DNA of 5,493 bases, taken from NCBI GenBank assembly GCA_021823635.1, contig JAKANT010000152.1, positions 1 to 5,493 of the forward strand, given 5' to 3'. The position numbers and the translations under genes are program-made. The stretch's first letter is position 1. The number at the start of each line of letters is the position of its first letter. The notes below the pieces were generated by a model. That model had not been told where the DNA came from, ran no database searches, and was given only the letters and a program-made list of their open reading frames with translations. This stretch comes from Pseudomonadota bacterium. GTDB taxonomy: Bacteria > Pseudomonadota > Gammaproteobacteria > Burkholderiales > Burkholderiaceae_F. Of the stretch, positions 1 through 5,493 are shown one piece after another.

Positions 1-943
<943 letters not shown>

Positions 944-950
944 GATGGCG

Positions 951-956
951 TTCCTT
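951..956 (-). promoter_or_regulatory. Ribosome binding site of acuI
   Basis: On the minus strand AAGGAA lies 7 nt before the ATG at 943. This is a strong Shine-Dalgarno match and fixes the start of the reductase gene, which also agrees with the family N-terminus (MFKAIYLT). Confidence 0.8.
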
Positions 957-1157
957 ACAGAGTGGCGGCGATCGCGTGCGCGAAACCGCGCGAAGCGCCG
1001 ATCGTAAGCCGCGTGCGTCACGGCGCCTACCACGCGCGCGCCCGCCTGTGCTGCCCCAACAACGCGAGGGCCATCGGTCGCGCGGGCGCGAAGTCGCCGC
1101 AGACATGCGCGCCACCCGGCGCGTGGCACAATCGCGCGACGCGCAACGCTCGCTTCT

Positions 1158-1177
1158 GCGGCTGCCGTCGCAGCCGC
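1158..1177. repeat. Perfect 8-bp inverted repeat upstream of the c-di-GMP gene
   Basis: GCGGCTGC (1158-1165) and GCAGCCGC (1170-1177) are exact reverse complements around a 4-nt loop CGTC. The repeat ends 30-33 bp before the proposed TTG/GTG start. As RNA it would be a stable hairpin in the 5' untranslated region; as DNA it could be an operator. No T-tract follows on either strand, so it is not a standard intrinsic terminator. In DNA this GC-rich, a chance 8-bp repeat is possible. Confidence 0.5.
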
Positions 1178-1197
1178 GCGCAGTGCTCGCGCCACGC

Positions 1198-1200
1198 AGG
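1198..1200 (+). promoter_or_regulatory. Weak ribosome binding site that bears on the start of the c-di-GMP gene
   Basis: The only Shine-Dalgarno-like bases near the N-terminus of the PAS1 domain are AGG at 1198-1200. They lie 7 nt before TTG 1208 and 10 nt before GTG 1211. The spacing slightly favours TTG, the codon GTG; the two products differ by one residue. Confidence 0.35.
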
Positions 1201-1210
1201 TCAGCGCTTG

Positions 1211-4200
1211 GTGTCAACGGTCATTCCGCTGCGGCAATCGGCGGTCGAATCTTCACTTAAGCAGACGGCCTTCGACCGTTTGGCCTTGGCCGCGGTCTGC
1301 GTCAATGCGTCCGGGCAGGTTCTCGCCGCCAACGACGCCGCGCTGGCTTTCATCGGAGCGCGCGCCGACGAGGTGGTCGGCCGCCATGTCTCCGAGTTGC
1401 TGAGCTATCGCTCGGCGCGGGCGGCGGCGCGCCGCTGGGCGCGTCTGTGGGCGCGGCTGCAGCGCGGCGGTGCCGCGGTGCGAGCGGTGCTGGCGCTGAA
1501 AGACCGGCGCCGCATCGCCGTCGAGATCGCCGCCGAGGCCATGCGTTTCGAAGGCGAGACCGTCGCGACGCTGCTGCTCGAAGACATCGGCGCGGCACGC
1601 GCGGCCGCGCGCGCCGAAGCCGATGCGCAGGCGCGGCGCCTGGCACTGGCGCACGGGCCCGATGGGGCTGCGTGGCTGCTGGGCGCCGACCGGCGCGTGC
1701 TCGAAGCCAGCGTGCCCGCAGACCGCTGGCCGGATCTGCAACCGAGCGAAGTCCTCGGCGTGCCATTCGATCTGTTGCTGGCCGACGATGCCGGCGCCGA
1801 GCTGCGCGCGATCGTCGATCAGTTCTGCGCCGGCGCCGGGCCCAGCGAGCGTGAATGCCTATGGCGATTGCGCGCCGCCGACCGCCAAGGCGCCGCACGC
1901 TGGATATCAGCGCGCGTCGTCAACCGTTTGCGCGATCGTCGCCTGCGGGCCATCGCCATCGTTGCCGCCGACGCGAGCAGCCACGTCGCGCTACAGGCGC
2001 GGGTTTCGCTGCTGCAGCGGCGGCTGGCGGCGTTCGCGGTCAACGGTGCCGACGTGCTGGCGGTGCTGGACGCGCAAGGCGTCGTGCGCTTTCAGTCGCC
2101 GTCGATCGAGCGCACGCTCGGTCTGGCGGCGCAACAGACCGTCGGCCGCCCCGCGACGGAACTCGCGCTTGACGTCGATCGGGCGGCGCTGGAGGCGACC
2201 ATCGCGGCGGCGTTGAGGACGGCTACCGGGCGCGCCCACGCTCGTCGTGTGCGCATGTTGGATGCAGAAGGATGCCAGCGCACGTTGTGGGTATGCGTGC
2301 GCAATTGCTTCGAGGAGCCGGCCATTGGCGGGCTGTTGCTGACGGCGGTCGAACTGCCGGCGGACGACACCGAAATTGCGGCCGATGCGCGCCCGCCTGG
2401 CGAGCTGCCCGCCCCGCGCGAGGCGCGCCGCATCGATTTTCGCGAGCGGCTGCTCGACCTGGCGATCCACACGCGCGGCGACCTCTCGCAGTCGCTGTCG
2501 CACACTCTGCGGATGTGCGCCGAAACACTGGGCGCGGCGAGCGCCAGCTTTTGGCGCCTGCATCGCGAGCCGGACGAATTGCGCTGCGAGGCGCATTACG
2601 ACGTGGCGCGCGAGCGCTTCTCGCGGGAATGGATCGGCGCGGCTCTCGCGGCGGCGTCGTTCCCGGCCTACTTCGCGGCATTGCGCGACCGTCAGCCCGT
2701 GGTGATCGCCGACCTGCGCGCGTCGCCGCTGCTGCAGACGGCCAGCGGGGATGCGCGCTCGGCGGCGGCGCGGGCGACGATCGACGCTCCGGTGCTGCTC
2801 GACGGTGAGGTGCAGGGCGTGCTGCGTGTGCAGGACCGGCAGCCGCGGGCATGGGACGACGATGAAGTCAACTTCGTGACCACCGCGGCGCTGTTGATCG
2901 CCCTGGCGCTGGAAGCGTCGCAGAGGCAGGAGGCCGAGATACGCATCGAACAGCTGGCCTGGTACGACCCGCTCACCGGCTTGCCGAACCGCAACCTGCT
3001 GCGCGAGACGATGCGCGACATGATCATGACCGCGGCCAACCGCGACCGGCGCATCGCCGTCATGCTGATCGATTTGGACCGTTTCAAGGACGTCAACGAC
3101 ACGCTCGGCCATCTGGTCGGCGACGCGCTGATCAAGTCGGCGGCGGCGGTACTGAAAGAGACCGTGGGCGAGGCCGGCGTGGTGGGGCGCCTCGGGGGCG
3201 ACGAATTCGTGGTGTTGGTAGACCATTTCGAGCACCGGCAGGAGGTGGCGCTGCTGGCGGCGCGCATTGCGCAAGCGCTGCACCGGACGGACCTCGTGCC
3301 GAACGTCGACACCCAGGTCTCGGCGTCGATCGGCGTGGCGCTGTTTCCCGAGCACGGGCGCGAGATCAGTACGCTTCTGAAGAACGCGGACGCCGCCATG
3401 TATCAGGCCAAACGCGACGGCCGCAACCAGTTCAGCTTCTTCAATCCGATCCGTGCCGAGCGCGCGGCGCGCGAAGTGCAGCTCGGCATCCAGTTGCTGA
3501 AGGCGCTGCAGGGCGACGCTGCCCAGTTCATCGTCGAGTATCAGCCGCAGGTCGAGATGGCAAGCGGGCGCGTGGTCGGGCTCGAGGCGCTGATTCGCTG
3601 GCAGCATCCCGCCTATGGCCTGCTGACGCCCGATCGTTTCATCGGTGTGGCCGAGGTCAGCGGGCTGTCGGAGCGCATCACGCGCTGGGTGATCAACGAA
3701 GTGTGCGCGCAGATCCTGCGCTGGCGGCAGAAGCGGCCTGGCTTCGACATCCCGATCTCGATCAACGTCGCCGGGCGCGAACTCGGCTCGTCGGTGCTGC
3801 CGCTGATCGTGCGCAGCGCGCTTGGCAAGCACGCGATCGAGCCGCGCATGATCACGCTCGAGATCACCGAGCGCACGCTGGTGCGAGAAAACGAGGTCAA
3901 CAACGACGTGATGGCCGAACTCGCGTCGCTCGGCGTCGGACTGGTGCTCGACGATTTCGGTACCGGTTACTCGATGCTCGGGTATTTGAAACGGATGCCG
4001 ATCTCGGCGCTCAAGATCGACCAGTCGTTCGTCGCCGGGCTGCCACGCGATGCCGACAGCTGCGCGATCGTGCACGCGATGCTGGCGGTGGCGAGGCATT
4101 TCAGGCTCAAGGTGATCGCCGAAGGCATCGAATCGGCGGAGCAAGTCGAATACCTGCGTTCGATCGGCTGCGACTTTGCGCAGGGGTATTTCTATTCGCG

Positions 4201-4282
4201 GCCGCTGGCCGGCGACGGCATCGTCGATCACATCGAATTGCCGGTGCCCGTCGATGCACACGTGCTGGTCGCCGGCGATTAA
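1211..4282 (+). CDS. PAS-PAS-PAS-GAF-GGDEF-EAL cyclic-di-GMP signalling protein
   Basis: With GTG 1211 as start the product is 1023 aa. Domains in order: PAS1 (about 20-126), a degenerate PAS-like segment (about 147-250), PAS3 (about 268-385), GAF (about 406-567), an Ala/Arg/Glu-rich signalling helix, GGDEF (about 578-740) and EAL (about 765-1010). The cyclase domain has DPLTGLPNR (586-594) and intact GGDEF (662-666); the RxxD inhibitory I-site is replaced by GEAG just before VVGRL. The phosphodiesterase domain has EAL (792-794), INVAGREL, LEITE, DDFGTGYS (914-921), LKIDQSF, IAEGIES and QGYFYSRPL, so its metal and catalytic residues look complete. Known role of such hybrids: make and/or hydrolyse c-di-GMP under sensory control. 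No signal peptide or membrane helix is visible, so it is cytoplasmic. The frame stays open far upstream, antisense to acuI, but the first in-frame ATG after the start (1541) would cut PAS1; hence a GTG or TTG start. Which activity dominates, and the PAS/GAF ligands, cannot be read from sequence. Confidence 0.93.
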   Translation: MSTVIPLRQSAVESSLKQTAFDRLALAAVCVNASGQVLAANDAALAFIGARADEVVGRHVSELLSYRSARAAARRWARLWARLQRGGAAVRAVLALKDRRRIAVEIAAEAMRFEGETVATLLLEDIGAARAAARAEADAQARRLALAHGPDGAAWLLGADRRVLEASVPADRWPDLQPSEVLGVPFDLLLADDAGAELRAIVDQFCAGAGPSERECLWRLRAADRQGAARWISARVVNRLRDRRLRAIAIVAADASSHVALQARVSLLQRRLAAFAVNGADVLAVLDAQGVVRFQSPSIERTLGLAAQQTVGRPATELALDVDRAALEATIAAALRTATGRAHARRVRMLDAEGCQRTLWVCVRNCFEEPAIGGLLLTAVELPADDTEIAADARPPGELPAPREARRIDFRERLLDLAIHTRGDLSQSLSHTLRMCAETLGAASASFWRLHREPDELRCEAHYDVARERFSREWIGAALAAASFPAYFAALRDRQPVVIADLRASPLLQTASGDARSAAARATIDAPVLLDGEVQGVLRVQDRQPRAWDDDEVNFVTTAALLIALALEASQRQEAEIRIEQLAWYDPLTGLPNRNLLRETMRDMIMTAANRDRRIAVMLIDLDRFKDVNDTLGHLVGDALIKSAAAVLKETVGEAGVVGRLGGDEFVVLVDHFEHRQEVALLAARIAQALHRTDLVPNVDTQVSASIGVALFPEHGREISTLLKNADAAMYQAKRDGRNQFSFFNPIRAERAAREVQLGIQLLKALQGDAAQFIVEYQPQVEMASGRVVGLEALIRWQHPAYGLLTPDRFIGVAEVSGLSERITRWVINEVCAQILRWRQKRPGFDIPISINVAGRELGSSVLPLIVRSALGKHAIEPRMITLEITERTLVRENEVNNDVMAELASLGVGLVLDDFGTGYSMLGYLKRMPISALKIDQSFVAGLPRDADSCAIVHAMLAVARHFRLKVIAEGIESAEQVEYLRSIGCDFAQGYFYSRPLAGDGIVDHIELPVPVDAHVLVAGD

Positions 4283-4293
4283 GCGGCTGCATC

Positions 4294-4298
4294 GGGAG
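4294..4298 (+). promoter_or_regulatory. Ribosome binding site of the enoyl-CoA hydratase gene
   Basis: GGGAG lies 7 nt before ATG 4306, inside the 23-bp gap after the upstream stop. It decides between ATG 4306 and the much longer open frame running back through the c-di-GMP gene. Confidence 0.7.
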
Positions 4299-4305
4299 CG
4301 TTGAC

Positions 4306-5082
4306 ATGGACTACGAATGCATCGTCGTCGAACGGCGCGATCGCGCCGGCCTGGTTCGATTGAACCGCCCGCAGGCGTTGAACGCACTGAACGACCGCCT
4401 GATGGACGAACTCGGTGACGCGTTGCTGAAGTTCGACGGCGACGAGGGCGTCGCGGCGATGATCATCACTGGCTCGGAGCGGGCGTTCGCGGCCGGTGCC
4501 GACATCGGCGCAATGAAAGACTGGACCTACATGGACGTGTTCAAATCCGAGTACATCACCCGCAACTGGGAAGTGCTGCGCCGAATCCGAAAGCCGGTCA
4601 TCGCGGCGGTGGCCGGCTTCGCCCTGGGCGGCGGCTGCGAGCTCGCGATGATGTGCGACATCGTGATCGCCGCCGACACGGCCAAGTTCGGTCAGCCCGA
4701 AATCAAGCTGGCCGTCATTCCGGGGGCCGGCGGCACGCAGCGCCTGCCGCGAGCGGTCGGCAAGGCCAAGGCGATGGATCTGATACTGACGGGCCGCATG
4801 ATGAACGCCGACGAGGCCGAGCGCGCCGGACTGGTGTCGCGCGTGGTCGCCGCCGACCGGCTGTTGGACGAGGCGCTCGCGGTGGCGGCGCAGATCGCCG
4901 AGTTCTCGCTGCCGGCGGTGATGATGGCCAAGGAAGCGGTCAACCGCGCCTTCGAGGCGCCGCTGGCCGAAGGGCTGCTGTTCGAGCGTCGCCTGTTTCA
5001 CTCGCTGTTTGCCACCGCCGACCAAAAGGAAGGCATGTCTGCCTTCCTCGCCAAGCGCAAACCGAATTTCTCGAATCGGTAG
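4306..5082 (+). CDS. Enoyl-CoA hydratase (crotonase family)
   Basis: The product is 258 aa, the usual length for a bacterial or mature mitochondrial short-chain enoyl-CoA hydratase. Seen: the N-terminal strand with LNRPQALNAL (19-28), the oxyanion-hole segment AFAAGADIGAM (60-70), ALGGGCELAMMCD (106-118), and FGQPEIKLAVIPGAGGTQRL (128-147). Glu112 and Glu132 correspond to the two catalytic glutamates of rat mitochondrial hydratase (Glu144 and Glu164), so it should be an active hydratase, not just a crotonase-fold relative. The C-terminal FATADQKEGMSAFLAKRKP is also typical. Known reaction: syn addition of water to trans-2-enoyl-CoA giving 3-hydroxyacyl-CoA, in fatty acid or amino acid degradation, in the cytoplasm. 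It starts 23 bp after the c-di-GMP gene, so co-transcription is likely. No thiolase or dehydrogenase partner is visible; the exact pathway is unknown. Its stop lies only 47 bp before the rRNA promoter. Confidence 0.95.
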   Translation: MDYECIVVERRDRAGLVRLNRPQALNALNDRLMDELGDALLKFDGDEGVAAMIITGSERAFAAGADIGAMKDWTYMDVFKSEYITRNWEVLRRIRKPVIAAVAGFALGGGCELAMMCDIVIAADTAKFGQPEIKLAVIPGAGGTQRLPRAVGKAKAMDLILTGRMMNADEAERAGLVSRVVAADRLLDEALAVAAQIAEFSLPAVMMAKEAVNRAFEAPLAEGLLFERRLFHSLFATADQKEGMSAFLAKRKPNFSNR

Positions 5083-5129
5083 GCCGGGGTCGACGAATCA
5101 AGGACTTGAACCCGCTGGCGGAAGGTCGT

Positions 5130-5158
5130 TTGACACGGGTTTTTCGAGCCGCCATAAT
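5130..5158 (+). promoter_or_regulatory. Sigma-70 promoter of the rRNA operon
   Basis: TTGACA (5130-5135, a perfect -35) and CATAAT (5153-5158, five of six matches to the -10) are separated by the optimal 17 bp. The predicted transcription start is near 5165, about 230 nt before 16S. Upstream of the -35 (5090-5129) the sequence is not A/T-rich, so no clear UP element is seen. The discriminator (5159-5164, CTCACC) is C-rich. It sits exactly where an rrn promoter is expected. Confidence 0.85.
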
Positions 5159-5172
5159 CTCACCTCTCTGCT

Positions 5173-5207
5173 GCATCGGACCTGCGTTTAGCGTGGTTTT
5201 CCGATGC
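5173..5207 (+). promoter_or_regulatory. boxB-like hairpin in the rrn leader
   Basis: GCATCGGA (5173-5180) pairs perfectly with TCCGATGC (5200-5207), an 8-bp stem around a 19-nt loop. It starts about 8 nt after the predicted transcription start and ends 5 nt before boxA, the usual place of boxB in rrn leaders. The loop is larger than in E. coli rrn boxB, so the name rests on position. Confidence 0.65.
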
Positions 5208-5212
5208 GGCTC

Positions 5213-5223
5213 GTTCTTTAACA
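5213..5223 (+). promoter_or_regulatory. boxA antitermination element
   Basis: GTTCTTTAACA matches the core of the E. coli rrn boxA (TGCTCTTTAACA) and lies between the boxB-like hairpin and boxC. It is the expected NusB/NusE (S10) binding site. Confidence 0.88.
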
Positions 5224-5240
5224 AGCGAAACAGCCGATAA

Positions 5241-5248
5241 GTGTGGGC
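5241..5248 (+). promoter_or_regulatory. boxC-like element
   Basis: GTGTGGGC follows boxA by 17 nt, as the TGTGTGGG-type boxC does in many proteobacterial rrn leaders. The surrounding bases GATAAGTGTGGGCGCTTG are, from memory, typical of betaproteobacterial leaders. Confidence 0.7.
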
Positions 5249-5267
5249 GCTTGCTTGATGGGCGCAA

Positions 5268-5300
5268 CCGCAGCGGCCGGTCTCACGCCGGTGGCTGCGG
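5268..5300 (+). repeat. GC-rich stem-loop in the rrn leader
   Basis: CCGCAGC (5268-5274) pairs with GCTGCGG (5294-5300). After a small internal loop, CCGG (5277-5280) pairs with CCGG (5288-5291), leaving a 7-nt loop. No T-tract follows, so it is not a terminator. A structural or processing role in the leader is inferred. Confidence 0.6.
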
Positions 5301-5327
5301 CAGCTCGCAAAGTCAAACGCTCACGTG

Positions 5328-5349
5328 ATTGAGGTCTAGTCACCTCAAT
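5328..5349 (+). repeat. Perfect 8-bp inverted repeat before 16S
   Basis: ATTGAGGT (5328-5335) and ACCTCAAT (5342-5349) flank a 6-nt loop CTAGTC; a G-T pair (5327/5350) can extend the stem. It lies 45 nt before 16S, in the region where leader RNA folds and is processed. It is not followed by T residues. Confidence 0.65.
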
Positions 5350-5356
5350 TCCGCGA

Positions 5357-5370
5357 GTACGCGAACGTAC
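5357..5370 (+). repeat. Small tetraloop hairpin before 16S
   Basis: GTACG (5357-5361) pairs with CGTAC (5366-5370) around a CGAA loop, 24 nt before the 16S start. It is short, and its only support is perfect pairing and its place in the leader. Confidence 0.45.
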
Positions 5371-5394
5371 GGAAGTATGTTTGCAAAAGGAATC

Positions 5395-5493
5395 GAACTG
5401 AAGAGTTTGATCCTGGCTCAGATTGAACGCTGGCGGCATGCCTTACACATGCAAGTCGAACGGCAGCACGGGGGCAACCCTGGTGGCGAGTGG
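5395..5493 (+). rRNA. rrs: 16S ribosomal RNA, 5' end (partial)
   Basis: The start GAACTGAAGAGTTTGATC aligns with E. coli 16S nucleotides 1-18 and contains the universal 27F primer region, followed by CTGGCTCAG, then ATTGAACGCTGGCGGCATGC and CTTACACATGCAAGTCGAAC. The following bases enter the V1 hairpin (CGGCAGCACGGGGGCAACCC) and GGTGGCGAGTGG, a pattern I associate with Betaproteobacteria. About 99 of roughly 1530 nt are in the window. The mature 5' end is set by homology. Confidence 0.98.

Larger units (their letters stand above)
944..1210. other. Divergent intergenic region between acuI and the c-di-GMP gene
   Basis: This 267-bp stretch must hold the promoters for both divergent genes. It is very GC-rich, and I found no pair of -35/-10 hexamers I would defend. 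The best partial candidates are a TACGAT-like element on the minus strand (1001-1006) and a CACAAT-like element on the plus strand (1127-1132); neither has a good -35 partner at 16-18 bp. The open frames that cross it are GC-bias artefacts and match no family I recognise. The one clear structure is the inverted repeat at 1158-1177, listed separately. Confidence 0.6.
5165..5394 (+). promoter_or_regulatory. rRNA operon leader (antitermination and processing region)
   Basis: This transcribed but non-coding stretch joins the promoter to 16S. It contains, in order, a boxB-like hairpin, boxA, boxC, a long GC-rich stem-loop and two smaller stem-loops just before the 16S start, each listed separately. 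Known role: NusB/NusE and the other Nus factors load at boxA so that RNA polymerase passes Rho in the untranslated operon, and leader segments help 16S folding and RNase III processing. The trailing half of the processing stem lies beyond the window. Short open frames crossing the leader are not credible genes. Confidence 0.85.

Noticed and set aside
1100..1132. Possible promoter (CAGACA ... CACAAT) for the c-di-GMP gene
   Set aside because: The spacing is about 21 bp and both hexamers are poor, so it is not better than chance.
3703..4305. Upstream part of the hydratase frame
   Set aside because: It overlaps the EAL domain out of frame and is Arg-rich; homology and the ribosome site place the start at ATG 4306.
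1991..4387. Open frame of 798 codons on the minus strand
   Set aside because: It lies wholly opposite the GGDEF-EAL coding region, has low-complexity Arg/His/Gln-rich translation and matches no known family.
5173..5220. Hairpin followed by T-rich bases as an intrinsic terminator
   Set aside because: The T-rich bases belong to boxA and do not directly follow the stem; position and neighbours fit boxB-boxA of an rrn leader.
5009..5439. Short open frames over the hydratase 3' end and rrn leader on both strands
   Set aside because: They cover an rRNA promoter, leader and 16S start, with no ribosome sites or recognisable products.

Overview
The window is GC-rich chromosomal DNA from a proteobacterium, most likely a betaproteobacterium. 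The first ~99 nt of a 16S rRNA gene at the right end read as betaproteobacterial, and the rRNA leader carries the boxA/boxC arrangement common there. Codon use is strongly GC-biased throughout, which produces very long antisense open frames that are not genes. I assign the genus only loosely (Burkholderiales-like).

Layout, left to right. (1) Positions 1-943, minus strand: an acrylyl-CoA reductase of the AcuI/YhdH branch of the MDR superfamily, nearly complete; its last ~10-15 residues lie beyond the left edge. (2) Positions 944-1210: a divergent intergenic region with a perfect 8-bp hairpin but no convincing promoter. (3) Positions 1211-4282, plus strand: a large cytoplasmic, multi-sensor cyclic-di-GMP enzyme, read as PAS-PAS-PAS-GAF-GGDEF-EAL. 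Both catalytic motifs are intact, but the product-inhibition I-site is missing. It starts at a non-ATG codon. (4) Positions 4306-5082, plus strand: a mitochondrial-type short-chain enoyl-CoA hydratase with both catalytic glutamates, 23 bp after the previous stop, so probably co-transcribed. (5) Positions 5083-5493: the start of an rRNA operon, with a near-consensus sigma-70 promoter (TTGACA-17-CATAAT), a ~230-nt leader with a boxB-like hairpin, boxA, boxC and further stem-loops, then the 5' end of 16S rRNA.

How it fits together: the two acyl-CoA enzymes (acryloyl-CoA to propionyl-CoA reduction, and enoyl-CoA hydration) are both short-chain CoA metabolism, but they are transcribed divergently and flank the signalling gene, so a shared pathway is only suggestive. 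The signalling protein could couple a cytoplasmic cue to c-di-GMP level. The rRNA operon is a separate unit, but I see no terminator between the enoyl-CoA hydratase and the rRNA promoter. I found no mobile element, CRISPR array, tRNA or clearly undescribed system. The most unusual points are the sensor-heavy, I-site-less GGDEF-EAL enzyme next to a beta-oxidation gene and the tight abutment of that unit on an rRNA operon.
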